A DNA stretch of 16,698 bases. Source: Candidatus Omnitrophota bacterium (lineage in GTDB: Bacteria; Ratteibacteria; UBA8468; B48-G9; JAFGKM01). The position numbers were made by a program, and so were the translations under genes. The stretch spans positions 1 to 16,698 of the forward strand of contig JAMWCA010000015.1 in NCBI GenBank assembly GCA_023819545.1, given 5' to 3'. The notes beneath the pieces are model-generated. The model was not told the origin of the DNA. It did not search any database and saw only the letters and a program-made list of their open reading frames with translations. Below, in pieces: positions 8,901 through 15,446 of the stretch; the first letter of the stretch is position 1, and each line of letters starts with the position of its first letter.

Positions 8901-9088
8901 CACCTCAAATTTCAGAATACTTAAAAAATCATAAGGTTTTTATATTGACTACAAAAATTCTACTTTATTTTGTTATTATCTTTATAATGCTTTTAATGTC
9001 TAAATTTTTAATGTATACTTTTATAACTGGTTTTATTATTTTACTTTGGATTAGAAAGAAAGGAACAAATAGGAGGTTAAAAGTATGA
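2966..9088 (+). CDS. Giant secreted multi-domain repeat protein (six unknown beta units, five FN3-type domains, CFI-box tag)
   Basis: 2040 residues from ATG 2966, which follows GGGAGGT. An N-terminal signal peptide is clear (KIKRK, then a hydrophobic core ending ICFG). Residues about 22-1400 contain six divergent copies of a beta-rich unit. Each has a beta strand like PVIGINL or a variant (about 47, 268, 474, 740, 943, 1239), usually Asp-rich EF-hand/dockerin-like loops such as DTNRNGIFDPLD (about 797), and a closing strand such as YFVVIATDP or FYVAIRTSS (about 145, 386, 596, 866, 1170, 1340). I do not recognise this unit. Residues 1403-1609 are two similar FN3 domains. Residues 1610 to about 1921 are three more FN3-type domains, each with a WSxWS motif near its end. 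A TPPPPPPT linker precedes GGGC (Cys 1937), FRD, membrane segments and a basic tail. It is likely a calcium-stabilised surface stalk or adhesin (inference). The stop overlaps the next ATG (ATGA), so translation of the protease gene is probably coupled. Confidence 0.85.
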   Translation: MKIKRKLYMCILFILLTRICFGAWAKREAVDLTIENQAILPASGPTAVIGLNLQADTNPGWPQPGNTLTYVTVSIIDANPNHPILPEDFRRIAIYRDIGIKGSFDPSDYPIDAVDNPTSLTLDIPINFSIPGSDDPQYGTQGPDLWVVIFTSDKISGDMPGGYDARNKFRVRVHYPLATYVETKTIICDSRVVDLVPLRSDTYDPSSLDEINGYPTISGQPFVFNKYLYGPLYFYRAYAQDHPLDGVATDINSPFAVPELCGLCIPYRVLGFSLKGRSTYATNDNEYLSRVTLVIEDSGIPNNFDPGKLASHFLSPYSNIAIYRDNGDGFFDPSTDIRIVATNTISGTPHMPIYFVGRSPEGNNRWRVTFELSDIIEKVADGKVDYFVVIATDPSHGWVTNRPWYGSDFKIYIDPDVTNDGIVVERPIGESPDPNMYLSETLIRKADKVKDVRIVLDIKPNVIDGPIEADGVPIPIFYINMTDSWGPFGSNEALQWIRIWFKGTGGFKPNHLMPLSDDQDSGVSLWLDSKTGGVIGLPDSRTISENDMLFSRHRLTIADTFVPLDTSSLEWYNSDGTKWSPTNDDPQNQNDDDKRYFVVLKPKSPILLPNDDYIEGNEYPGRQQNRGFDLFICIKPRGISVPETGYKSNNSFQRGIDYGMRIEAAIGLTKYNDRPSIINDYPWDDILFTNGFRARIFPDKNRDGIYEPIEVTTFPATVPTFFTNLTYPNQTINKFTKTPVIGINLVAPVGKQISFNYMTLFIIDDNNPPTLDFSELVKPNSDPNDPDGGCGIALYKDTNRNGIFDPLDKRVWMTTLPYLLPRAADDPAGRFRVRMEFGDPLPGYENHTSVGFIPDNDADINSGPEYFLVIQPNENMDPGDRFHILLWGSNLVNESTLNFTGDARGITYKRVRTYTLTNITVTSTVFTDLTSSGQIIDATSDPIGVIGISVWDPTGTNQFQKIRVYFNPKENLFPDDTPFPTIIAPLTPDITSGISIWRDTTNDDLFNWRNDTIIPNIRWSSWKSDYTDGFVDGDGTQTIGSGVKTQITNWQGKKLNYFSWDDNVYWYDANNDSVWSLEDCLWLDSEDDGIFNPQTDKIIVGNPPPSGTFGEKLHQGTFGFVYYDEDGNGKYTDGDDIYFVGRGRNCLGWYVEGVLPSGINLPTTNTGNEFYVAIRTSSDLLYQDSFSISLPSNSLNFSSGYSFANINLTTNILTGNVNLSLSDLIPGNNYIVPPTYDCPAIGINLKDGKRDGTDGQRYLKEIVIYVVGNLNNLKTLSIDGSISGIALYKESGISSGWDSEDIPITLKSISISGNKVILTLPDNTYPIPDDDIGINSGDDLYIILRTSEIAQTNETLRVEIRNDLSVPIGLAGDRIKFDGTKTSGEYLVGTNAIQIGQPIILNAPQIISATSQFVNNKWQVVLNWLDNSENPDEDGFEIQRRTGTTGIWQTIGQVGRDTTTYTDDNNGQGLTPDTTYYYRIRAYITTPQTFSSWSNVVSVTTSAGVLLSPTNLTGSAEYVNNKWQVVLNWTDNSENPEEDGFEIERDEGTGWLKIGQVDRDITTYIDNNNGQGLTENKTYKYRVRGFRQLPSEDTEYSDYSNEISITTTRPDKPRNLLPINNATNVSISPTLQASDYSHPSNIPFAASQWQIRLEGGSYLNPVYDSGQSGPVTSHNVPSDKLSFGTKYFWHVRYKDLNGGWSDWSDETSFTTRTNAPPLKPVCISPKDITGVSLTPTLIGSSFNDPDGDRFSKAQWRIRKSGQTNYIWQAENSATSISVNLGVLSYSTTYYWQVRYSDEYGAWSEWSEEVSFTTMAKPQNPPRKPENLYPVNGATNVDLTPLLTATGFYDPDGDTMQNSQWRLWENNGSPDNPYWQNLNAGRVVSIRVDRQLEEGKTYYWQVRYQDSDGLWSEWSEPTYFTTKTITPPPPPPTEGGGCFIASVCFGENSWQVKILKEFRDRILLKSNFGRKFVKFYYKISPQISEYLKNHKVFILTTKILLYFVIIFIMLLMSKFLMYTFITGFIILLWIRKKGTNRRLKV
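3029..7171 (+). repeat. Six divergent copies of an unrecognised protein unit with Asp-rich loops
   Basis: This is a protein-level repeat, not an obvious DNA repeat. Each copy, roughly 150-300 residues, runs from an IGI/LGF-type strand, usually through one or more D-x-N-x-[DN]-G-x-[FY]-[DE]-like loops, to a strand ending VVI/LVI/AIRTS, usually followed by a D-x-F-x-[IV] strand. Loop positions in the protein are about 97, 325, 699, 797, 999, 1068, 1084 and 1124. Copy 5 is the longest and carries four such loops. Calcium binding is inferred from loop spacing only. Confidence 0.6.
7172..7792 (+). repeat. Tandem pair of near-duplicate FN3 domains
   Basis: Two FN3 domains of about 103-105 residues. 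Both contain NNKWQVVLNW, DNSENP-x-EDGFEI and NNGQGLT. A 26-base stretch is identical at 7208-7233 and 7523-7548 (offset 315 bases, 105 codons), which points to fairly recent tandem duplication. Confidence 0.85.
7793..8731 (+). repeat. Three tandem FN3-type domains with WSxWS boxes
   Basis: Three units of about 105-108 residues start with a Pro-rich K/R-P segment and a P-x-N-x-A-T-N-V type strand. The second and third carry DPDGD. All have an F/Y-W-x-V-R-Y strand and then WSDWS (8063-8077), WSEWS (8369-8383) or WSEWS (8693-8707), followed by a strand ending FTT. A 20-base identity between 8327-8346 and 8651-8670 (offset 324 bases, 108 codons) confirms the repeat register. Confidence 0.85.
8791..8843 (+). 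repeat. 53-bp direct repeat, copy B (gene 2 tag)
   Basis: Identical to 2630-2682. The matching part of gene 3 (from about 12088) encodes nearly the same protein but uses different synonymous codons, so the DNA identity is specific to genes 1 and 2. Confidence 0.9.
9071..9077 (+). promoter_or_regulatory. Shine-Dalgarno sequence of the protease gene, inside gene 2
   Basis: AGGAGGT lies 7 bases before ATG 9085 and within the last codons of gene 2. This is the strongest ribosome binding site in the window and fixes the protease start. Confidence 0.85.
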
Positions 9089-12000
9089 AGAAAATATTTA
9101 TATTTTTTCTATTTCTTACGATTTTTTCTTTTTCACAGGAAAGATGGGAAAAGAAGAAATTGGATGTTCAATATGTTCCTGATGAAATTATAGTTAAGTT
9201 TAAAAATTCTCAAGTTGTGAATTTAATATGTGAAAAATATAATCTTGAAATAAAGAAAATACCCGGGATAATTGAAAACCTTTATGTTTTAAAAATTAAA
9301 GATGGAGTTAGTGTTGAAAGAAAAATAAGTGAAATGAAAAAGGAAGGGGATATTTTATACATTGAACCTAATTATATTTTTAAACTTTTTTCTACAACTC
9401 CAAATGACCCTTTTTTTAATTTACAATGGGGACTTACAAAAATAAAAGCAGAGCAAGCATGGGATATAACTAAAGGCGATACTTCAATTGTAGTTGCTAT
9501 ACTTGATACTGGAATTGATTATACACCAGGTCCTATATCTGGCGGAGTTGACAGGAAACATCCAGACCTTGCAAATAACATGTGGATAAATAAGAATGAA
9601 TTGATATTTAATCAAATTATATATAATTACATTGATGACGATAGAAATGGATATGTTGATGATTTTTATGGAATAAACCCTACAATTTCAAATACACAAA
9701 GTTATCAAAGAGGAGCACCATCTGAATTTGTTGAGCCAGAAAGTGGTATTTATAGAGGACATGGAACACATGTGGCAGGAATAATAGGTGCGGTTGGAAA
9801 TAACGGAATTGGTGTTTGTGGTGTTAATTGGTATGTTGGTCTTATGCCTTTAAAAATAGGGGCTTCTTCTGGAAATATAACAATTGATTGGATTGCTGAG
9901 TGTATTGAATATGTATTAAAGAAAAAAGACCAAGGAGAAAATATTGTTGCTGTTAATGCCTCATTTGGAGGTTATGTTAGAACACAATTACTTGAAGAAG
10001 CAATAAAAAAACTAATGGAAAAAGGTATTTTATTTATAGCAGCAGCAGGTAATGATTTGATTAATATTGATTATCATCCTTTTTCTCCTGCTGGGATTTA
10101 TTTGCCAAATATAATAACTGTTCTTGCAACAGATATAAATGATAATCCAGCAATTTTTTCTACATTGGGCTCAGGCACAAATTATGGAAAATATAGAGTT
10201 CATATTGGAGCACCTGGAAAAGATATATATAGCACATTCCCAACAAATGAATATAAATCTTTAAGTGGAACAAGTATGGCAGCACCCTTTGTTTCAGGTC
10301 TTTCTGCTTTAATTAAATCAAAATTTCGTGATTATAATTGGATAAAAATAAAAAATTTAATATTATCAAGTGGAGATGATATTGATTCTCTAAAAGATAT
10401 TTCAATAACTGGCAAAAGAATAAATGCTTATGATGCTGTATCTTCTAAAAGGAAAACTGTTTTAGCAAGATTAAGACCTATTGGAGATAAAGTTTCTTGT
10501 TACTATAAAGATACACTTGATATTTCTGCTTTGCATATAAGAGATTCTGACCCAAATGGACAAGTTACTATTAATCTTGATTCAGGAGAAATTTTAACTC
10601 TTTATGATGATGGAAATGGCTTTGATATTGTAAGTAATGATGGAATATATTCTGGTTGTTATACTTATGAAGATACTGGTAAAAAAAGATTTACATTCCC
10701 AAATGGCGATTCATTTGAATGTTTTTTCTTAAAGGGCTATAACTATTATGAAACTGGTTTTATATGGGAAGATATCACTAACTTAGGAATAAATTTGAAT
10801 TTAATTGATAATCAAGTAGTAAAAATAGATTCTCCATTTCCTATAAAATTTGGTGGTTATGAACCTGGATTTACAGATATCTATATTGACTCTAATGGGA
10901 TTATAAGTTTTTTTGACGACATTAAAAATTATTATTGGACAAATAATTCTCTATTTGGTATTCCAGATAGTTCTCTTAATGTTCAGATTTCTCCATTTAG
11001 AGATGATTTAAAACCTTTAGGGACAAACAATGTTTATTATGCTGTTATTGGAGATGCACCAAATAGGAAACTTGTTATAGAATGGAGAGATGTTTTACAT
11101 TATAATGTAGGAGGAACAAATGGAGTGACTTTCCAGGTTGTATTTTTTGAAAATAAATCAGATATACTTTTTAATTACAAAGATGTTGAATTTGGTAATA
11201 TAATTTATGATAATGGAGCAAATGCCTGTGTAGGAATACAAGTAAGTAGTAAATCTGGAAAGTTATTCAGTTATCGCTGGCCATTTTTGAGAAATAATAT
11301 GTCTCTTTATTGGGTTATTGAAGATTTACCAAAACAATTACAAAAACCAACAGGTTTAAAAGCAATAGGAGGGGAAAAAAGAATTGAACTAAGATGGGAT
11401 TCATTAACCTCTTCAAATCATACTGGTTTTGAAATAAGGAGAAAACATCCAACAATCTTAAATCCATATGATAATTATAAACTAATTGCATATGTTAGTG
11501 CAGATGCAACTACTTATGTTGATACTTCTGTTTATTCAGATAGTAGACCTTATTATTATGTTATAAGGGCAATTAATCAATTTACAGGAGAAATTAGTGA
11601 AGATTCAGATCCAGTGTGGGCAATTCCAACAGCATTTCCAGTTGATGAAAATCCTACAGAACTTCAAGCTTATGGAGGTTGGAATTCTTTAGTAATTCAA
11701 TGGAGTGATAATACTCAAAGTGAAAGTTATTATTATATAGAATTTTGGAAAAATAGAAGACCAGATGATGTAACAATGCCTGATACAGTTCTACAAGTTA
11801 TTGCAGATAGAGTTTATAATCCTACCTCAGGTCTTTGTGAAATAATTATTTATGATACACATATATTATGGACAAAAGCAAGATGGTATATAAGAATAAA
11901 TGCACGGCATAGGAATTTCTTTTATGGTTTTTCCTGGTATGCAAAACCAAGTCCTAATTTTTCTAATAAAGAGACCATCCCAAATATTTATACACCAGAC

Positions 12001-12360
12001 CAGAAGACAAAATATTATTATATATGGGTTGATACAGCAGGAATTCCAACACAACAAACAGGTGGAGGTTGTTTCATAGCAAGTGTCTGTTTTGGAGAAA
12101 ATAGTTGGCAGGTAAAATTATTCAAGAATTTCAGGGATAATTTTTTGGCTAAAAATATATATGGTAGGAAATTTATTAATTTTTATTATAACCATTCTCC
12201 AAGTTTTGCTGAATTTTTAAGGCACAACAATTTCTTAATAGTTCCCGTTAAAATATTCCTTTATATCATTTTATTTTTGCTCTATCTGGTTATGACTGGT
12301 ATTTTGCCCTATCTTATTCTTTTTGGAAGTTTAATTTTGTTAATTAAAAAGGTAAAATAA
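9085..12360 (+). CDS. Subtilisin-like serine protease (S8 family) with CFI-box C-terminal tag
   Basis: 1091 residues. A signal peptide (MKKIFIFFLFLTIFSFS) is followed by an I9/fervidolysin-type prodomain (VPDEIIVKFK to YIEPNYIF, about 31-103). The S8 catalytic domain spans about 110-450, with Asp141 in VAILDTGID, His226 in GHGTHVAG, oxyanion Asn323 in AAAGND and Ser397 in GTSMAAP. The Asp-His gap (85 residues) is longer than in classical subtilisins and contains DDDRNGYVDD, a common feature of large secreted S8 enzymes. Residues about 455-550 form a beta domain with a DDGNGFDIVSNDGIYSG turn. About 553-750 is a nidogen/choice-of-anchor-like beta region, and two FN3-like domains follow (about 753-850 and 853-970). 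The end is GGGCFIASVCFGENSWQVK (Cys 996), FRD, two hydrophobic segments and LLIKKVK. All catalytic residues are present, so it should be active. It probably acts outside the cytoplasm, tethered by its tail, either as a scavenging protease or in processing its co-encoded neighbours. Which one cannot be told from sequence. Confidence 0.93.
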   Translation: MKKIFIFFLFLTIFSFSQERWEKKKLDVQYVPDEIIVKFKNSQVVNLICEKYNLEIKKIPGIIENLYVLKIKDGVSVERKISEMKKEGDILYIEPNYIFKLFSTTPNDPFFNLQWGLTKIKAEQAWDITKGDTSIVVAILDTGIDYTPGPISGGVDRKHPDLANNMWINKNELIFNQIIYNYIDDDRNGYVDDFYGINPTISNTQSYQRGAPSEFVEPESGIYRGHGTHVAGIIGAVGNNGIGVCGVNWYVGLMPLKIGASSGNITIDWIAECIEYVLKKKDQGENIVAVNASFGGYVRTQLLEEAIKKLMEKGILFIAAAGNDLINIDYHPFSPAGIYLPNIITVLATDINDNPAIFSTLGSGTNYGKYRVHIGAPGKDIYSTFPTNEYKSLSGTSMAAPFVSGLSALIKSKFRDYNWIKIKNLILSSGDDIDSLKDISITGKRINAYDAVSSKRKTVLARLRPIGDKVSCYYKDTLDISALHIRDSDPNGQVTINLDSGEILTLYDDGNGFDIVSNDGIYSGCYTYEDTGKKRFTFPNGDSFECFFLKGYNYYETGFIWEDITNLGINLNLIDNQVVKIDSPFPIKFGGYEPGFTDIYIDSNGIISFFDDIKNYYWTNNSLFGIPDSSLNVQISPFRDDLKPLGTNNVYYAVIGDAPNRKLVIEWRDVLHYNVGGTNGVTFQVVFFENKSDILFNYKDVEFGNIIYDNGANACVGIQVSSKSGKLFSYRWPFLRNNMSLYWVIEDLPKQLQKPTGLKAIGGEKRIELRWDSLTSSNHTGFEIRRKHPTILNPYDNYKLIAYVSADATTYVDTSVYSDSRPYYYVIRAINQFTGEISEDSDPVWAIPTAFPVDENPTELQAYGGWNSLVIQWSDNTQSESYYYIEFWKNRRPDDVTMPDTVLQVIADRVYNPTSGLCEIIIYDTHILWTKARWYIRINARHRNFFYGFSWYAKPSPNFSNKETIPNIYTPDQKTKYYYIWVDTAGIPTQQTGGGCFIASVCFGENSWQVKLFKNFRDNFLAKNIYGRKFINFYYNHSPSFAEFLRHNNFLIVPVKIFLYIILFLLYLVMTGILPYLILFGSLILLIKKVK
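12061..12357 (+). other. CFI-box C-terminal tag of gene 3 (two-Cys variant)
   Basis: GGGCFIASVCFGENSWQVK followed by FRD, GRKFINFYY, SPSFAEFL, two hydrophobic stretches and a short basic end. Protein identity to the tags of genes 1 and 2 is high through the Cys/GENSWQVK block, but the DNA has diverged at synonymous positions. Confidence 0.8.
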
Positions 12361-12368
12361 TATATAGG

Positions 12369-13160
12369 ATGGTAAAAAAAGGGTTTTTTATATTATTATT
12401 TAGTTTTAGTATTTTATATTCAAAAGAATCAATAATTTTAAAGAAAAATATTTTTACTGCGCCTTTACCTCCACCACCACCTCCTCCAAAGATTGAAACA
12501 ACAAGTATTTTAAAACCAGCTCCTTTACCTGCTCTTGAGACATTAATAGAAATTTCTGGGATTGCTTATTTTCCATCTGGTTGTTCTTTTGTAATAATTA
12601 AAGATAAAAAAACAAATATTGAAAATATTTATAAAGAAGGAGAAAAAGTTGGTGAAAGTAAAATTATTAAAATATTAAAGGATAAAGTTGTTTTTGAATA
12701 TGATGGTAAGAGTATTTCTTTAAATCTTGAAAATAAATCATCAAGCGCTTCTCTTGTAATATCAAAGGAAGAGGGTTCAAAAGTTACAATCTCTCCCAAA
12801 CTACCAGAGGCACCAAAAGTTCCAGAAGAACTTCTTTCATTTGATGTTGATTTCAACAATACAATTTCTGCACTTATAACAGATAGAAAGTTAATGGAAA
12901 ATTTAAGTGTGACACCAAATGTAATTGAAGGGAAAGTTGAAGGTTTTAAAGTTTCAAACTTACCAGAGTATAGTTTACCTTATAAATATGGTTTAAGAAA
13001 TGGTGATATAGTAAAAAGAGTAAATGGAGTCATTATAGATAGTATAAATACTGCTTTTAAAGTTTATAATCAAATAAGGAATTCAAATACTCAAATTGTT
13101 ACTGTTGAAATTCTAAGAGATAATAAACCAATACTTCTTACCTACCGTCTTAATAGATAA
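12369..13160 (+). CDS. GspC-like type II secretion protein (HR-like and PDZ domains)
   Basis: 263 residues. N-terminal KKGFFILLFSFSILYS is a membrane anchor or signal peptide. A Pro-rich linker follows, with a seven-Pro run at 34-40. Residues about 61-121 match the GspC homology region: ISGIAYF, VIIKDKK, YKEGEKVGESKIIKI, KVVFEYDGKSISLNL. Residues about 170-263 form a PDZ domain of the GspC type (EGFKVSNLP, GLRNGDIVKRVNG, VTVEILRDNKPILLTYRL). In type II secretion, GspC links the inner-membrane platform to the secretin, and its PDZ domain has been tied to substrate choice. The gene starts 8 bases after the protease stop. Only AGG directly abuts the ATG, so the ribosome binding site is poor and coupling to the protease gene is likely. 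Other Gsp genes are not in the window. A PilP-like or stand-alone PDZ periplasmic protein is the alternative, but PilP lacks PDZ. Confidence 0.72.
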   Translation: MVKKGFFILLFSFSILYSKESIILKKNIFTAPLPPPPPPPKIETTSILKPAPLPALETLIEISGIAYFPSGCSFVIIKDKKTNIENIYKEGEKVGESKIIKILKDKVVFEYDGKSISLNLENKSSSASLVISKEEGSKVTISPKLPEAPKVPEELLSFDVDFNNTISALITDRKLMENLSVTPNVIEGKVEGFKVSNLPEYSLPYKYGLRNGDIVKRVNGVIIDSINTAFKVYNQIRNSNTQIVTVEILRDNKPILLTYRLNR

Positions 13161-13169
13161 ATAAAAGAG

Positions 13170-15446
13170 ATGAAAAAGTTTAGTTGTTTTTTAATAATCT
13201 TATTTCTCTATTTTTCAGAATTAAATTGTGAAGAAAGTATTATTGAAAAGGTTAAAAGAGAATTTAGAGAGAAGAACTATAAAAATGTAGTAAATATTTT
13301 AGAGAAAGAAAAGATAAAAGGTTACCCAGAAATAAATTATTATCTTGGTATTTCTTATTATAACCTTAAAGATTTTGAAAATGCAAGATTAAATCTTGAA
13401 AATTTTATTTATAAAGCAACTTTTTCTGAACAAGCATCTATTATTTATGAAACTTTAAGAATTCTTTTTGAAATTTATTGGCAGAATAAGAAAACAGAAG
13501 AAATTATTAAACTTGGTAATTATGTTTTGGAAAAGATTAAGGAACATCAAAAGTTTTTATATGACTTACAAATCGTAAAAAACAACCTTATTCGTGTATA
13601 TAATGAAATAGGGAATAATTCTTTTTGGGCAAAGAATTATCAACAAGCAATAGATAATTATAATCTTTCACTTAAATTTAATCCAAATGACTATAATATA
13701 AAACAGCGACTTGCAGAATCATACTACAATATTGGAGAATATGAAAAAAGTAAGGAATATTTTTTAGATGTGATTAGAAACGAAAAAAATAACTGGTATA
13801 TATTATTTCTTTCAATCTCTTTTTATAGAGAAATTTCAAATAAAGAAGAAAAAATATCAACTTTAAATTCTTTACAAGAAGATTCTATCTCTTATAAAAT
13901 TTTTAAAAGTTTTGAGGATTTTGCTGATGGAATGTTTGAAGATGGTTTTGAAATTTTAAAAGATGAGGAAGAGAAAAGGAAGACAAATGGAGATATAACT
14001 TTCAATATAATAAATAAAATTTTCCCATATGATTTAAAATCAAGTCAGATTTACTTAAGATTTATAAAAAAATATCCAAACTCTTCAAGAAATATAGGAA
14101 TTATAAACAGTTTATTTAATACAATCTCTGATGAAAGCGAGAGAAAAATTTTAGAAAACGATTTTTTAAATTTATTTGACGAATTACTAAAAGAACAAAG
14201 TATTAAAAAGACAGTTGTTGAACTTATAAAAAATTTTGTTGAAATTAGATTTGATAGACGCCTTTTGTCAATTGATGATTACCTTGACAAGATAAATATG
14301 TTTGAAAAGTTCTTTGAAAAGATTGATGAAGATAAATATAAAGAGGATATAATAAGGAGAATAGCAGACCTGTATAGAAAAATAGAAGAATATGAAAAAG
14401 CAAGAGAAAGTTATACAAAACTAATAGAATTAACTGGGAAAGAAGATTATTATTATCAGATCGCCGAATCTTATTTTTTAGAAGGTGATTTAGGCCAAGC
14501 AGAAAAAATTCTTAACAGTTATTTATCTAAAAATAAAGATAATGAAAATGCTAAACTTCTACTTGCAAAAATATATTTAGAAAAAAATGAAATAAAAAAA
14601 ACTTCTGAAGTTTTAAAAGATATTGAAGCAAATATAAAAAACAAAAGTTTATTAAAGGAGATAGAAAGTTTAAAAAATAATTTTTTTGAAATGAAAGAAC
14701 AATCAGATAATCTCCTTTATATAATTTTCAGAAAAATTGATTTAAACTCTTCAAGATTAATTCCGGAGGATAAAATAACTTTTCTAAATCAGTTAACAAA
14801 AGAGATAGAGTTTTACATAAATTCAAGTATTGAAAAAGAGGTAAAATTCAGTTTGAAATGTAAAATAGATGGTTTTAATTTTTCAAGTTTACCATATGTT
14901 ATGATAGAAAAAAAACAAGATGATTTTTATTTCAACTGGGAGGGTAATATTTTTATTGATAAAAATGACATAAAGAAGAAAAATCTTTATAAGGTTTTTT
15001 ATCCTGTCAGAGAAATTAACTCTGAAAATTTTGATTTGAAATATAAGAATGAGATAATTGAAAATAAGTTTGTTTTGAATTTTGACTTTAATTTTAAAGA
15101 TATTGGTTGGGAGATTAGTATAAAAAATTTTAAGAATTATGAAAGACCCATAAGAATTGAACCAAAACCAATGAGAGAAGAAGGGAATTTTATTTCCTGG
15201 GATGTAAATGAAAAGAACTTTAAAATAACAATTGAATATCCTGAAAATAAAAATATAATATTTTATTTTCCTGAGATAGAAATAAGAAATAGAAATCTTG
15301 AAGAGAGAAAAATTGTTGGAGAAAAGAGAAGTTTAAACATTGAAAATTTTGAATTAGTGATTGATGACTTTTTGCCTGAGAACATAAAAATTGTTGAAGA
15401 AAATATAAAAATTTATAACATTAAAGAAAGAATATTTAGAAAATGA
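13170..15446 (+). CDS. Exported TPR-repeat protein with C-terminal beta-rich domain
   Basis: 758 residues. The N-terminus MKKFSCFLIILFLYFSELNC is an export signal; Cys20 could be lipidated, but ELNC is a poor lipobox. TPR-type helices lie at about 50-85 (YYLGISYYNLKDFENARLNL), 150-208 (AKNYQQAIDNYNLSLKFNPN, AESYYNIGEYEKSKEYF) and 393-486 (ADLYRKIEEYEKARESYTKL, AESYFLEGDLGQAEKIL). Weaker helical repeats fill the space between. From about 515 the sequence changes to a short helical part and then a beta-rich region to the end that I do not recognise. The composition is very rich in Lys, Glu, Asn and Ile. It begins 9 bases after the GspC-like gene with no clear Shine-Dalgarno, and its stop overlaps the next ATG (ATGA). 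It is probably a periplasmic or outer-membrane scaffold; the partner is unknown. Confidence 0.82.
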   Translation: MKKFSCFLIILFLYFSELNCEESIIEKVKREFREKNYKNVVNILEKEKIKGYPEINYYLGISYYNLKDFENARLNLENFIYKATFSEQASIIYETLRILFEIYWQNKKTEEIIKLGNYVLEKIKEHQKFLYDLQIVKNNLIRVYNEIGNNSFWAKNYQQAIDNYNLSLKFNPNDYNIKQRLAESYYNIGEYEKSKEYFLDVIRNEKNNWYILFLSISFYREISNKEEKISTLNSLQEDSISYKIFKSFEDFADGMFEDGFEILKDEEEKRKTNGDITFNIINKIFPYDLKSSQIYLRFIKKYPNSSRNIGIINSLFNTISDESERKILENDFLNLFDELLKEQSIKKTVVELIKNFVEIRFDRRLLSIDDYLDKINMFEKFFEKIDEDKYKEDIIRRIADLYRKIEEYEKARESYTKLIELTGKEDYYYQIAESYFLEGDLGQAEKILNSYLSKNKDNENAKLLLAKIYLEKNEIKKTSEVLKDIEANIKNKSLLKEIESLKNNFFEMKEQSDNLLYIIFRKIDLNSSRLIPEDKITFLNQLTKEIEFYINSSIEKEVKFSLKCKIDGFNFSSLPYVMIEKKQDDFYFNWEGNIFIDKNDIKKKNLYKVFYPVREINSENFDLKYKNEIIENKFVLNFDFNFKDIGWEISIKNFKNYERPIRIEPKPMREEGNFISWDVNEKNFKITIEYPENKNIIFYFPEIEIRNRNLEERKIVGEKRSLNIENFELVIDDFLPENIKIVEENIKIYNIKERIFRK

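Larger units (their letters stand above)
8765..9085 (+). other. CFI-box C-terminal tag of gene 2 (two-Cys variant)
   Basis: GGGCFIASVCFGENSWQVK (first Cys is residue 1937), then KILKEFRDRILL, a GRKFVKFYYKISP stretch, a hydrophobic region long enough for one or two membrane passes and the basic end RKKGTNRRLKV. A hexaproline linker sits just ahead of the tag. Confidence 0.8.

Noticed and set aside
12361..12368. Terminator or promoter between protease and GspC-like gene
   Set aside because: Only 8 AT-rich bases separate the genes, and there is no stem followed by a T run. AT-rich text alone is not evidence for a promoter in this genome.
13170..13232. TPR protein as a definite lipoprotein
   Set aside because: The residues before Cys20 (ELN) fit the lipobox poorly. 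Ordinary signal peptidase cleavage is equally possible, so it is only mentioned as an option.
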